Shown here: positions 23,487 through 32,050 of the stretch, in pieces
How the letters are laid out: every line of letters starts with the position of its first letter
How positions within the stretch are numbered: the stretch's first letter is position 1
Origin: VRUE01 sp963824705
Lineage (GTDB): Bacteria > Actinomycetota > Thermoleophilia > Solirubrobacterales > 70-9
DNA length: 64,000 nucleotides
Assembly (NCBI GenBank): GCA_963824705.1
Contig: CAWGQE010000003.1
Span: 2,418,001 to 2,482,000 of the forward strand
Direction of reading: 5' to 3'
Notes under the pieces: generated by a model
Seen by the model: the letters and a program-made list of their open reading frames with translations, nothing else
Told to the model about the DNA's origin: nothing
The model's database searches: none
Translations under genes and position numbers: made by a program

Positions 23487-24302
23487 ATGGCACTGCGATG
23501 CGTCTACACCGACCTCGACGGGACCCTGCTCGGGCAGGGAGCCTCGCTGTTCCGCGATGCCGAGGGAGGCTTCTCCCTGGCGCAGGCGCGCGGGCTCGAG
23601 GCCTGCCACCGGGCCGGCGTCGAGGTCGTGATCATGTCCGGCCGCCGCGAGCCCCAGGTCCACGAGGCGGCCCGCCTGATGGGCCAGACCTCCTACATCT
23701 ACGAGGCCGGCTGCGCCTTCGCGATCGACGGCGAGACGACGCTGCTGACCGGAGACCTCGTCCCCGACGAGGACGGCACGGTCTACGAGAAGCTCGAGCA
23801 AGAAGGCATCCCGAAGCTGCTCTTCGAGCGCTTCGAGGGGCAGCTCGAGTACCACTCGCCTTGGCACCACGGCCGCGTCCTCTCCCACCTCTTCCGCGGC
23901 AAGGTCGACGTCGGCGAGGCCAACGAGCTGCTCGCCGCCGAGGGCCACGAGAACCTGCGCCTGCTCGACAACGGCGCGATCGGCCGCGAGATGGCCGCGA
24001 TCGACGGTCCCACCCACGCCTACCACCTGGTCCCGAAGATCGTCAGCAAGGCAAGCGCGGTCGCCGCTCACGCCCGCGCCCGCGGCTTCGACCCGGCCGA
24101 GTGCATCGCGGTCGGCGACTCGGTCGAGGATCTCGAGGTCGCCGCCGCGGTCGGCCGCTTCTTCGTCGTCGCCAACGGACCCGAGCGAGATCCCGGCCTG
24201 CGCGCCGCGCTCTCCGCCTGGGACAACGCAACCGTCACCGAGGGGGCGATGGGCGACGGCTTCTACGAGGCGATCGTCTCCACCCTGATCGAGCGTAGCT
24301 AG
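23487..24302 (+). CDS. HAD-superfamily phosphatase, Cof/MPGP-like
   Basis: A 271-residue HAD phosphatase with a C2-type cap. Motif I is VYTDLDGTLL (nucleophile Asp), motif II is IMSGRR, and motifs III-IV are KIVSKASAV and AVGDSVEDLEVAA. The layout matches mannosyl-3-phosphoglycerate phosphatase and Cof-type sugar phosphatases. Five bases separate it from the DtxR-family gene. Substrate unknown. Confidence 0.8.
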   Translation: MALRCVYTDLDGTLLGQGASLFRDAEGGFSLAQARGLEACHRAGVEVVIMSGRREPQVHEAARLMGQTSYIYEAGCAFAIDGETTLLTGDLVPDEDGTVYEKLEQEGIPKLLFERFEGQLEYHSPWHHGRVLSHLFRGKVDVGEANELLAAEGHENLRLLDNGAIGREMAAIDGPTHAYHLVPKIVSKASAVAAHARARGFDPAECIAVGDSVEDLEVAAAVGRFFVVANGPERDPGLRAALSAWDNATVTEGAMGDGFYEAIVSTLIERS

Positions 24303-24306
24303 GGCG

Positions 24307-25032
24307 GTGACTAATATCGAGCCGATGGAGACCGCGACCGTCGCCGAGCAGGAGTACCTGGAGATCATGTTCTGGCTGGAGGAGGCCGGACTGCCGATGA
24401 CCGGCGCCAACATCGCCCGCGCGATGCAGCTCTCGCCCCCCACCGTGCACGAAATGGTCGGCCGCCTCATCGACGACGGCTACGTCGAGCGCAACGCCGA
24501 CAAATCGCTTGCCTTCACCGGGTCCGGGCGCGAGCACGCCAGCCACATCGTCCGCCGCCACCGCATGATCGAGCGCTTCCTCACCGACGTCCTCGGCATC
24601 CCCTGGGACGAGGTGCACGAGGAGGCGGAGCGGATCGAGCACGCGATGTCGCCGGTGCTGGAGGAGCGGATGCGGGCGGCGATCGGCGACGCGACGACCT
24701 GCCCGCACGGCCACCCGATCGTCGAGGGCGTGCGTGAGACCGGCGCTCTCCTGGCCGACGTACAGGTCGGCGCCAAGGTCCACGTGCTGCGCTTCGAGAA
24801 CGAGGCGGAGGAGCTGCTCCACTACCTCAAAGAGGCCGGGTTGGAGCCGGGCCTGGAGGGCACGCTGAAGAGCTCCGACGAGGATGGGGTGACAATCGCC
24901 TCCGCCGATGGCTCGCACCGCGTCTCGCGCAGCGTCGCCGAGACGGTCTCCGTTCGCGCCGACCCGGCGCCGCCGCCACGGGCGGCAATCCCCGAGCAGC
25001 TAGTGCTGTCTCGTGACCGCTACGGCCGCTGA
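24307..25032 (+). CDS. DtxR/MntR-family metal-dependent regulator
   Basis: Iron- or manganese-sensing repressor of 241 residues starting at GTG 24307. A winged helix at about 12-75 (YLEIMFWLEEAGLPMTGANI, LSPPTVHEMVGRLIDDGYV) is followed by the dimerisation/metal domain with HRMIERFLTD, DEVHEEAERIEHAMSP and TTCPHGHPI, which carry the usual His/Glu/Cys ligands. The C-terminal 75 residues fit the SH3-like FeoA fold. No matching iron box is evident near it. It may share a transcript with the HAD phosphatase. Confidence 0.88.
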   Translation: MTNIEPMETATVAEQEYLEIMFWLEEAGLPMTGANIARAMQLSPPTVHEMVGRLIDDGYVERNADKSLAFTGSGREHASHIVRRHRMIERFLTDVLGIPWDEVHEEAERIEHAMSPVLEERMRAAIGDATTCPHGHPIVEGVRETGALLADVQVGAKVHVLRFENEAEELLHYLKEAGLEPGLEGTLKSSDEDGVTIASADGSHRVSRSVAETVSVRADPAPPPRAAIPEQLVLSRDRYGR

Positions 25033-25042
25033 GCCCAGCCGC

Positions 25043-25726
25043 CTACTGCGGGATGGCCACCGAGACGATCGGCTCCGAGGTCGGGTGGCTGCTGCCGCCG
25101 CGCGGCTCCGCGGTCACCATCACCGTGTTGACGCCCTGCATGTCGTCGATCACCGCGGTTGCCGTGCCGTCGCGGTTGGGGACGAACAAGGTCTTCGCCG
25201 ATTCGATCCGCTTGCCGCGCTGAACCCAGGCCTGGAGGACCTCGCTGGAGGGGAGCTGGTGGACGTTGGCCAGTCGCAGCGTGCCGCTGTCGCCGTCGCG
25301 GACCATCTTCGCGGTCACCCCCGGAGCGTGTCCCGCGGCAACCGTGGTCGTGCCGCCGGCCGAGCCGGAGTCACGGATCGCGTAGCCGGCCACCCCGGCG
25401 ACGAGGAGCGCGAGTGCCGCCAGTCCAACGGCGGGACGCAGGCCGAGAGCGCGCATCCTGCCGCCGAGGCGGATTCCCGACCCCTTTCGGCCCGCGTCGG
25501 CCTCGACTTCGCCCATGATCCGGGACCGCAGCCGCGCCGGTGGCTCGACCCTCTCCACCGACTCGGGCAGCACCCGCACGGCCGGCCGCAGCCATTCGAG
25601 CTCGCTGCGGCATTCCTCGCAGGCGGCCAGGTGCTGCTCCACCTCCGCCGCCTCGCCCGGCTCCAGCGAGCCAAGGAGGTAGGCAGCAATATCGTCGCGT
25701 CGCGTCTCGTGTTCTCTCTCGTTCAT
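25043..25726 (-). CDS. Anti-sigma factor, RskA-like
   Basis: Membrane anti-sigma factor of 227 residues. An N-terminal zinc anti-sigma domain has HLAACEECRSELEWL (HxxxCxxC). One transmembrane helix lies at about 97-116 (AVGLAALALLVAGVAGYAI). An external RskA-type C-terminal domain reads LPSSEVLQAWVQRGKR and ATAVIDDMQGVNTVMVTAEP. The start ATG overlaps the stop of the sigma factor by four bases. It should hold SigK at the membrane until a signal triggers its cleavage. Confidence 0.9.
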   Translation of the reverse strand: MNEREHETRRDDIAAYLLGSLEPGEAAEVEQHLAACEECRSELEWLRPAVRVLPESVERVEPPARLRSRIMGEVEADAGRKGSGIRLGGRMRALGLRPAVGLAALALLVAGVAGYAIRDSGSAGGTTTVAAGHAPGVTAKMVRDGDSGTLRLANVHQLPSSEVLQAWVQRGKRIESAKTLFVPNRDGTATAVIDDMQGVNTVMVTAEPRGGSSHPTSEPIVSVAIPQ

Positions 25727-26289
25727 GCCAAGCCCCCCGCAAGTCGTCCCCTGATCTTCTCCAAGCCGAGCCGCATGCGGCCCTTGACGGTGCCCAGCGG
25801 CGCCCCGACCATCGTGGCGATCTCAGACTGACTGAAGCCGCCGAAGTAGGCGAGCTCGATCACCTTCGACTGCTCGCCGGGCAGCTCGTCGAGAGCGCCA
25901 CGCACCTCTCGGGCGGTCTCGCGACGCAGCGCCTCCGTATCGGTGAACTCGTCCGCGGGGCGCTGCTCGAGCACCGCCTCGTCATCGAAGCCGAGCTTCG
26001 GCGCCCGGCTGGAGCGACTGCGCAGCAGGTCGATCGCCCGGTTGCGGACGATCCCCAGCATCCAGGAGCGGACGCTGCCGCGCGCCCGGTCGTAGCGGGC
26101 GCCGCTGCGCCAAATCGAGACGAAGGCCTCCTGGGTGACGTCCTCGGCCGCCGCCCGCTCGCCGACGATCCTGTAGGCCAGCGAGTAGGCGGCACCGCCG
26201 TGGCGGTCGTAGAACACCTCGAAAGCCGCGGCGTCCTTCTCACCGATCAGCGGCATCAGCTCCTCGTCTGCGAGGCGCTCCGGCTTCAT
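25723..26289 (-). CDS. ECF sigma factor, SigK-like
   Basis: Extracytoplasmic-function sigma factor of 188 residues beginning MKPERLADEELMPLIGEKD. Region 2 is AAYSLAYRIVGERAAAEDV and QEAFVSIW (about 33-60). Region 4 is LPGEQSKVIELAYFGGFSQ and PLGTVKGRMRLGLEKIR (about 136-180). ATG 26289 overlaps the ferritin-like stop (ATGA) and its stop overlaps the anti-sigma start, so all are coupled. A longer frame upstream is a shadow of the ferritin-like genes. Confidence 0.92.
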   Translation of the reverse strand: MKPERLADEELMPLIGEKDAAAFEVFYDRHGGAAYSLAYRIVGERAAAEDVTQEAFVSIWRSGARYDRARGSVRSWMLGIVRNRAIDLLRSRSSRAPKLGFDDEAVLEQRPADEFTDTEALRRETAREVRGALDELPGEQSKVIELAYFGGFSQSEIATMVGAPLGTVKGRMRLGLEKIRGRLAGGLA

Positions 26290-26927
26290 GCGATGAAGGG
26301 TTCCACCGCCTTGAGGACTTCGGCTTCGTCGAGTGAGGGGTCGAATGCTTCCGGCGACGGTTCCTGCTTGTTCTGCAGGCGGATCGCCGCCGCGTGGCGT
26401 GCCTCGACCTGGACGATCGAGCCGGCCGCGCCGAGCACTTCTTTGGACTTGATCTGCGGCGCGGCGCCGTTGTAGGCGCTGACGCCGGTGTCCTCGAAGG
26501 TCTGGGCGAGCTTGAGGAAGCCGGTGGTGCCGCTGTAGGGGAAGTCGAACTTCGGCTCCGCGACGGGCTTGCCACCCAGCTTCTTGATCGTTTCGGTCAA
26601 CGCTCCGACATGTTCGTCCTCGTCGCGGGCGACCAGGTCGATCAGGCTCTTCAGCTCGCCACTCGCTCCGGCCCGTTGCTTCGCTTCCTTGTAGAAGGTC
26701 GACTCCAGGTACTCGAGGGTGAGGGCGAAGTTGAGGATGCCGACGTCGCCCCCTTCGGACATCGCCAGCGCTCGGCTGACGAACGGCGCGACCGACATGG
26801 CGCCGTAGACGGCACCCGCGGCCAGGGCCCCCTTGAGGATCACCTCGCTGCGGGAAAAGTCGCCATCGTCGGCTGCGTCGATGTGGACGCCGGCGAGCTC
26901 GGGCTGTGCCAGTTCTTGGTCGTTCAT
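26286..26927 (-). CDS. Ferritin-like domain protein (first beside SigK)
   Basis: A 213-residue protein with a hydrophobic segment at about 29-55 (VILKGALAAGAVYGAMSVA) and then a four-helix ferritin_2-type domain. Metal-ligand positions include E in LNFALTLEYLESTFYKEA, DEDEHVGAL and VEARHAAAIRL. It shares clear sequence with the next gene (GILNFALTLEYLE versus GILNYALTLEYLE). The DNA-binding or oxidase role of such proteins is not settled. It is in the SigK operon, which suggests a function in the stress response SigK controls, or in sensing. Confidence 0.82.
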   Translation of the reverse strand: MNDQELAQPELAGVHIDAADDGDFSRSEVILKGALAAGAVYGAMSVAPFVSRALAMSEGGDVGILNFALTLEYLESTFYKEAKQRAGASGELKSLIDLVARDEDEHVGALTETIKKLGGKPVAEPKFDFPYSGTTGFLKLAQTFEDTGVSAYNGAAPQIKSKEVLGAAGSIVQVEARHAAAIRLQNKQEPSPEAFDPSLDEAEVLKAVEPFIA

Positions 26928-26956
26928 CTCGTTCTCCTTTCGCTTCGCTCGCCGGT

Positions 26957-27628
26957 TCAGCTGACGATGAAGGGTTCGACGGACTTGAGCACTTCAGGCG
27001 CGCCGGCCGGTACCGCAAAGGCACCGTCGGGCGTGATCGATTCGCCCAGCAGCGTGTTCAGGGTCGCCGCATGGCGGCCCTCGACGCTGTGGATCGAGAG
27101 CGCCGCCGCGAGCACTTCCGCGGCCTTGATGTTGGTCGCCTGGCCCAGATAGGCAGCGGCGCCGAGGTTCTCGACGGTCCCGGCCAGTTCGAGCACGGAC
27201 TTGGCGCTCTTCAGGGGGAATTCGGTCTTGGGCTTCGGCGCGGGCTTCCCGCCAAGTTTCTTGACGAACCCGGTGAGCGCGGCGACGTGTTCGGCCTCCT
27301 CGCTGCCGAACTTGCGGATAGTCGCCAGATCGGAGCCCTTGAAGAGGCCGCTCTTGACCACGTCGGCGTAGAAGGCGGTCTCCAGGTACTCCAAGGTCAG
27401 CGCGTAGTTGAGGATGCCGACGTCTCCCTTGCCGAATTTTTCCTCGATCACGGCGTCGCCACCCGCCGCGGCGGTGGTTGCGGTGGTCGTGGTCGAGCTG
27501 CTGTCGCTGCCACAAGCAACTAGAAACGCGGCGGCGGCAGAGCCCCCGCCCAGCGCAATGAACTTGCGCCGCGAGACTGGGTCCTTCGCCATTCGGGCCA
27601 AGGCGTTCGGTTCTTTTGGAACAGCCAT
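26957..27628 (-). CDS. Exported ferritin-like lipoprotein (second beside SigK)
   Basis: A 223-residue paralogue of the adjacent ferritin-like protein. The N-terminus has SRRKFIALGGGSAAAAFLVAC, a Tat-like twin Arg followed by a lipobox ending at Cys, then a Ser/Thr linker (SDSSSTTTTATTAAA). So it is probably lipid-anchored outside the membrane. The ferritin-like part carries GILNYALTLEYLETAFY, SEEAEHVAALTGF and VEGRHAATLNTL. ATG 27628 is chosen because AGGAGG lies just upstream. It is the first gene of the operon that continues with the second ferritin-like gene, SigK and RskA. Confidence 0.82.
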   Translation of the reverse strand: MAVPKEPNALARMAKDPVSRRKFIALGGGSAAAAFLVACGSDSSSTTTTATTAAAGGDAVIEEKFGKGDVGILNYALTLEYLETAFYADVVKSGLFKGSDLATIRKFGSEEAEHVAALTGFVKKLGGKPAPKPKTEFPLKSAKSVLELAGTVENLGAAAYLGQATNIKAAEVLAAALSIHSVEGRHAATLNTLLGESITPDGAFAVPAGAPEVLKSVEPFIVS

Positions 27629-27691
27629 GCTGCCTCCTGGTCGCAGTTGGGTTCTTTTCCCACTACGGACCAAGGCGGCCATTGGATCAGG

Positions 27692-27800
27692 GCACGTCCC
27701 GGCAGGGGTGGAACGTCTTGTACTTTTTCGGTGCGGGGCGCAGGCGACAGCCCACTGGCGTTCACCGAAAAAGTTAAGTGGAACCCCTACCGGGATGTGC
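27692..27800. terminator. Long-armed hairpin with shared core, copy 1
   Basis: Imperfect arms of about 40 bases (27692-27733 and 27763-27800) around a 29-base loop. The inner part has CTTGTACTTTTTCGGTG paired with CACCGAAAAAGTTAAG. The same inner part occurs in the hairpin at 39534. It begins directly after the aminotransferase stop codon (minus strand) and lies before the ferritin-like operon, so it may end transcription or be a mobile palindrome. Confidence 0.6.
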
Positions 27801-27801
27801 G

Positions 27802-28905
27802 CTAAGCCGGTGACGCCGCGCGGACGCGCTCCAGAGCGCGGGCGATGCGGGCCACGCCCTCCGGAATCCGCTCCGGAGGCACGCTGGCAAAGGAGAGGCG
27901 GAGGCTGTTCTCCCCCCCCTCGATCATGAAGTCCGGGCCGGCGACGAAAGCGACCCCCTCGCCCTTGGCCTCGGCGAGAAGCGCGGAGGTATCGGTGCCC
28001 TCGGCGAGGTCGAGCCAGAGGAAGTAGCCGCCGCCCGGGACGACGAACTCGGCCTCGGGGATCTGCTCGCCCAGCGCCTCGACCAGAGCGTCGCGACGCT
28101 CGCGCAGCGCGCCTTTGACGAAATCGATGTTGGCGTCGAGCTTCCCCGAGCGACAGAGCTCCAGCACCACGGCCTCGGCCAGCATGTTGGGCGAGATGTA
28201 GGTCTCGTTGGCGCGCTTGGCCAGCTGGGCGATCTCCCCAGCCGGCCCGGCCAGATAGCCGACCCTGACGCCCGGGCTGACGGTCTTGGAGAAAGATGAA
28301 GCGTGGACGACCCGATCGGCGTTGTCCAGCGAGAGCATCGACTCCATCGCCTCGCCCTCGAAGGGAAGCTCGCGGTAGGGATCGTCCTCGAAGATCCAGA
28401 AGCCGTGCTTGGCGGCCAGCTCGACCAGGCGCGTGCGCTTCGCGGCCGAGAGCGTGCAGCCGGCCGGGTTGTGAAAGTTGGGGATGACGTGGGCGAGCTT
28501 GATCGGACCGTCCTGTAGCGCGGCTTCGAACGCCCCCAGGTCGAGACCGTCGTCCTCCAAGGGCACCGGCACCAGCTCGACACCGAGCCGCTGCAGCATC
28601 AGCAGCGTGCGGTCATAGGTCGGCTGCTCGACAACGACCCGATCGCCAGCCTCGAGCAGATGCTCGAACAGCATCCAGCCCGCCTCCAGCGAGCCGTTGG
28701 CGATCATCACCTGTCCGGCGTCGAGTCCGCCGTGCCGCTCGGCGACCCACTGGCAGAGCCCAGGATGCCCGATCCCCGTCCCGTAAGAGAGCGCCTTTTC
28801 CCAATCCTCGGCCAACGCGACGGCAGCAGCGTCCCGCACAGCTTCCCGCGGCAGGATGTCCGCGCTGGGAGCTCCGCGAGCGAATGAAATCGTGTCCTGA
28901 GCCAT
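27802..28905 (-). CDS. PLP-dependent aminotransferase class I/II (LysN/2-aminoadipate type)
   Basis: Fold-type I aminotransferase of 367 residues, MAQDTISFARGAPSADILP. Signature parts: YGTGIGHPGLCQWVAE, NGSLEAGWMLFEHLL, HVIPNFHNPAGCTLS, the Asp/Tyr in FEDDPYRELPF, the Schiff-base Lys in HASSFSKTVSPGVRVGYL and C-terminal LRLSFA. This spelling is typical of the 2-aminoadipate/MocR-like aminotransferase branch; here there is no HTH domain. A longer reading frame to 29307 is not supported. The amino donor and substrate are not known. Confidence 0.88.
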   Translation of the reverse strand: MAQDTISFARGAPSADILPREAVRDAAAVALAEDWEKALSYGTGIGHPGLCQWVAERHGGLDAGQVMIANGSLEAGWMLFEHLLEAGDRVVVEQPTYDRTLLMLQRLGVELVPVPLEDDGLDLGAFEAALQDGPIKLAHVIPNFHNPAGCTLSAAKRTRLVELAAKHGFWIFEDDPYRELPFEGEAMESMLSLDNADRVVHASSFSKTVSPGVRVGYLAGPAGEIAQLAKRANETYISPNMLAEAVVLELCRSGKLDANIDFVKGALRERRDALVEALGEQIPEAEFVVPGGGYFLWLDLAEGTDTSALLAEAKGEGVAFVAGPDFMIEGGENSLRLSFASVPPERIPEGVARIARALERVRAASPA

Positions 28906-28969
28906 CACGTCCGAGCCTAGCAACGCGCCCCAACTAGCGGACTCCCCGCCCCAAAGGGGGCGAACCAGG

Positions 28970-29019
28970 GGCGTGTCCGAGCTTATGCATCCATATGGAA
29001 GCGAAAACTCGGACACGCC
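28970..29019. promoter_or_regulatory. Inverted repeat before the AbiEi-like gene
   Basis: Arms GGCGTGTCCGAG (28970-28981) and CTCGGACACGCC (29008-29019) are perfect complements, 26 bases apart, with ATGCAT and CATATG between. They end 23 bases before the ATG at 29043. AbiEi-type antitoxins bind inverted repeats in their own promoters, so an autoregulatory operator is plausible. Confidence 0.45.
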
Positions 29020-29042
29020 TTGGGGAAGAGAGGGGGCAGGCG

Positions 29043-29942
29043 ATGGCGCGGCTGGCAACGCGACAGCACGGGGTAGTGGGACGGCGCCAGCTGGTAGCGC
29101 TGGGAGTCGGGAAGGCGACAATCGAGAGGTGGCTGCGTGCCGGGCGTTTGCATCGGCTGCACCGCGAGACTTTCGCGGTTGGTCACGGTCGAGTGAGCCA
29201 GCACGGGCGCTGGCTTGCCGCGGTCCTTGCCTGCGGCGACGGGGCGCTGCTGAGCCATCGAAGCGCCGCCGCGCTCTGGGGCCTCGCACGGCAACGGGGG
29301 TCGACAATCGATGTGACGGGTCTGATCGGGCGCCAGTTCGATCCAGGCCGGGACGGCATCCGCCTGCATCGTGGCCAGCTCTTCCCTGGCGATGCGACCG
29401 AACAAAGCGGCATTCCGGTTACGACCGTCGCCCGAACACTGTTCGACCTCGCCGAAGTCGTCAAGTTCCGGCAACTGCGGCGGGCTTGGGAAGAGGCCGA
29501 CCGGCTTCACCTCCTCCGGCTGCCAATCGTGGAACGAGTCTGCGAGCTGGGCTACGGGCGCCATGCACTGCGACCGATCCGGCGGCTCCTCACCGAAGCC
29601 CGGGTGCCCACCTACGCTCGCTCACCGCTGGAGAACCGCTTCGCCGAGTTCTGCCGCGAGTACCTCGCGGACTTGCCCGCCCCGCTCACCAACGTCTCGA
29701 TCCTCGACCACGAGGTCGACGCGTACTGGCCCGGTCATCGCCTCGTCGTCGAGATGGACAGCTGGGAATTCCACAGCCACCGTGCAGCCTTCGAGAGCGA
29801 CCGAGCCCGCGACGCCGCAATGCAGACCACGGGCTACCGAGTCATCCGCCTCACCCACCGCCAACTGGAAACCGAAGCCCCCCGAATAGCCACCCAGCTA
29901 CGAGCGCTGCTCAGCTCAAATCGCCGCCAACCAGCGCGGTAG
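29043..29942 (+). CDS. AbiEi-type HTH domain plus DUF559 endonuclease-like protein
   Basis: A 299-residue two-part protein common in actinobacteria. The N-terminus (MARLATRQHGVVGRRQLVAL, TIERWLRAGRLHRLHRETFA) is the winged helix of AbiEi-type antitoxins. The C-terminal third (SPLENRFAEFCREYL, YWPGHRLVVEMDSWEFH, GYRVIRLTHRQLE) is the DUF559/Vsr-like nuclease fold with Asp/Glu positions for metal. ATG 29043 is preferred because AGGGGG lies eight bases ahead; the earlier ATG 28995 would start inside the inverted repeat. No AbiEii nucleotidyltransferase follows, so it is not a classical AbiE pair. Function unknown. Confidence 0.75.
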   Translation: MARLATRQHGVVGRRQLVALGVGKATIERWLRAGRLHRLHRETFAVGHGRVSQHGRWLAAVLACGDGALLSHRSAAALWGLARQRGSTIDVTGLIGRQFDPGRDGIRLHRGQLFPGDATEQSGIPVTTVARTLFDLAEVVKFRQLRRAWEEADRLHLLRLPIVERVCELGYGRHALRPIRRLLTEARVPTYARSPLENRFAEFCREYLADLPAPLTNVSILDHEVDAYWPGHRLVVEMDSWEFHSHRAAFESDRARDAAMQTTGYRVIRLTHRQLETEAPRIATQLRALLSSNRRQPAR

Positions 29943-29980
29943 CAACGCCCCATGGAGGGGTCGCTACGCCCTAACCGCGC
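29934..29980. terminator. Bidirectional hairpin between the AbiEi-like gene and sucD
   Basis: Outer arms GCGCGGT (29934-29940) and ACCGCGC (29974-29980) with inner GTAGC/GCTAC and GCCCC/GGGG pairs. It spans the stop codons of two converging genes, so it could stop transcription from both sides. Confidence 0.5.
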
Positions 29981-30843
29981 AGCACTTCGACGGCGATCTT
30001 TGCCGTCTCGGTCGGGCTTTCGCCGACCCGCACGCCCTTGGCCTCGAGCGCTTCCTTCTTTGCCTGCGCGGTCCCCGAGGAGCCGGAGATGATCGCGCCG
30101 GCGTGGCCCATCTGCTTGCCGGGAGGCGCGGTGAAGCCGGCGATGTAGGCGACCACGGGCTTGGAGATATCGGAGGCGATGAACTCGGCGGCCCGCTCCT
30201 CGGCGTCGCCGCCGATCTCGCCGACCATGACGATCATCTCGGTCTCCGGATCGACCTCGTAGAGCTTGAGGATGTCGATGAAGTCCGAGCCGATGATCGG
30301 GTCGCCGCCGATGCCGACGATCGAGGAGTTGCCCTCGCCCGCCTGCTTCAACTCGTTGCCGATCTGGTAGGTCAGCGTGCCCGACTTGGAGACGACGCCG
30401 ATCTTGCCCGGGTCGAAGAACTGGGCCGGGATGATGCCGACGTTGGCCTTGCCGGGAGACAGGACGCCGGGGCAGTTGGGGCCGATCAGCCGCACCCCCG
30501 CCTGCTTCGCCTTCCAGTAGGTCTTCAGCATGTCGAGCACCGGAATGCCCTCCGTGATCGCGATCACCGTCTCGACCCCGGACTCGATCGCCTCGTCGAT
30601 CGCCGGCGCGGCGAAGCGGGCGGGAACGAAGATCATCGAAGTGTTGGCGCCCCGCTGCTCGACCGCCTCGCGGATCGAGTCGAAGATCGGCACGCCCTCG
30701 ACGTTCTGGCCGCCCTTACCCGGCGTGACCCCGGCGACCAGATCGGTGCCGTAGGCCTGGTTGCGCAGCCCGTGGAAGGAACCCTCGCGGCCGGTCAGGC
30801 CGGAGACGACCAGCTTCGTGTCCTCGTTGACGATGATCGACAT
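29971..30843 (-). CDS. sucD: Succinyl-CoA synthetase alpha subunit
   Basis: TCA-cycle ligase subunit of 290 residues that binds CoA and carries the phosphohistidine. The CoA-binding part has VVSGLTGREGSFHGL and VAGVTPGKGGQNVEGVPIF. The active-site His is in GFTAPPGKQMGHAGAIISG. GPNCPGVLSPGKANVGIIP and SKSGTLTYQIGNEL are also family signatures. ATG 30843 overlaps the sucC stop by one base, so the subunits are coupled. Confidence 0.97.
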   Translation of the reverse strand: MSIIVNEDTKLVVSGLTGREGSFHGLRNQAYGTDLVAGVTPGKGGQNVEGVPIFDSIREAVEQRGANTSMIFVPARFAAPAIDEAIESGVETVIAITEGIPVLDMLKTYWKAKQAGVRLIGPNCPGVLSPGKANVGIIPAQFFDPGKIGVVSKSGTLTYQIGNELKQAGEGNSSIVGIGGDPIIGSDFIDILKLYEVDPETEMIVMVGEIGGDAEERAAEFIASDISKPVVAYIAGFTAPPGKQMGHAGAIISGSSGTAQAKKEALEAKGVRVGESPTETAKIAVEVLRG

Positions 30844-32009
30844 CAGCCACTCGCCCCCGCCAGCTCGACGACCTTCTGCGCGGCTCCGAGCATCGTCGTC
30901 TCCTGGTGCAGGTTGGCCAGGCCGGCCTCGGCGAGGATCGCCAGCCCCTCCTCGGAGTTGGTGCCGTCGAGGCGGACGACCAGCGGCACGCCGAGGTCGA
31001 GCTGCGCCGAGGCCTCGACGATCCCTTTGGCGATCTCGTCGCAACGGGTGATGCCGCCGAAGATGTTGAAGAGGATCGCCGTGACCTTCGCGTCGGAGGT
31101 GATCACGGTCAGCGCATTGACGATCGCCTCGGCCTTGGAGCCGCCACCGGCATCGAGGAAGTTGGCCGGCGCGCCGCCGGCCTGGGCGACGACGTCGAGC
31201 GTGGACATGCAGAGCCCGGCCCCGTTGGCGAGGATGCCGACGTTGCCGTCGAGCTTGACGTAGGTGAGGCCCTTCTCGCGCGCCATCGCCTCCTGCGGGT
31301 CGTCGATCGACTCGGCGTCGAGCTCGGCCAGCCCCTCGTGGCGGTAGAGGGCGTTGCCGTCGATGGTGACCTTGGCGTCGAGGGCGACGACCTCGCGGCC
31401 CTCGGTGACGATCAGCGGGTTGACCTCGATCAGCGTCGCGTCCTCGGCCTGCGCGGTCTCGGCGAGCTTCGCCAGCACCTCGGCGGCCGCGTCGCGGACG
31501 TCCTCGGCGAGCCCGGCGGCGTCGACGATCGGCCGCGCCTCGGCCCCGGTGAAGGGTCGGGTCGGGTCGACGTGCTCCTTGACCAGCGCCCCCGGATCCT
31601 CCGCGGCGACCGCCTCGATGTCCATCCCACCCTTGGCGGAGACCATCGCCAGAAGCTTCTTCTCGCCGCGGTCGAGGATGACCGAGGCGTAGTACTCGGC
31701 TGCGATCGCCGAGCCGCCCTCGATCCAGACCTGCTCGACCCGGAACGGCCCCTCGCCGTGGGGACCGACTATGTCCATGCCGAGGATCGCCCCGGCGTGC
31801 TGCTCGGCCTCGGCCCGGTCGGCGGCGATCTTGATTCCGCCGGCCTTGCCGCGGCCGCCGATCAGCACCTGGGCCTTGATCGCGCATGGGTAGCCGATCC
31901 GCTCCGCCGCGGCGACGGCGTCCTCGACCGTGGAGGCAACCTCGCCGCTCGGCACGGCTAAGCCGTGCGCGGCGAAGAGCTGCTTGCCTTGATACTCGAG
32001 AAGGTCCAT
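30843..32009 (-). CDS. sucC: Succinyl-CoA synthetase beta subunit
   Basis: ATP-grasp subunit of 388 residues giving nucleotide specificity. It begins MDLLEYQGKQLFAAHGLAVP, has AIKAQVLIGGRGKAGGIKIA (ATP-grasp Lys), VLIEVNPLIVTEGREVVALD-like family spelling, NGAGLCMSTLDVVAQAGG, and ends with FNIFGGITRCDEIAKGIVEA. It is first in the sucCD operon. A long Arg-rich frame across both genes is a shadow. Confidence 0.97.
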   Translation of the reverse strand: MDLLEYQGKQLFAAHGLAVPSGEVASTVEDAVAAAERIGYPCAIKAQVLIGGRGKAGGIKIAADRAEAEQHAGAILGMDIVGPHGEGPFRVEQVWIEGGSAIAAEYYASVILDRGEKKLLAMVSAKGGMDIEAVAAEDPGALVKEHVDPTRPFTGAEARPIVDAAGLAEDVRDAAAEVLAKLAETAQAEDATLIEVNPLIVTEGREVVALDAKVTIDGNALYRHEGLAELDAESIDDPQEAMAREKGLTYVKLDGNVGILANGAGLCMSTLDVVAQAGGAPANFLDAGGGSKAEAIVNALTVITSDAKVTAILFNIFGGITRCDEIAKGIVEASAQLDLGVPLVVRLDGTNSEEGLAILAEAGLANLHQETTMLGAAQKVVELAGASG

Positions 32010-32050
32010 TGGAAGAGGAGCCCTGCCTGGGCCGGGCGGCAGCCTATAAG

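Noticed and set aside
27802..29307. 501-residue aminotransferase start at 29307
   Set aside because: The extra N-terminus is Arg/Ala-rich and crosses the divergent AbiEi-like gene and its inverted repeat; ATG 28905 gives the family start.
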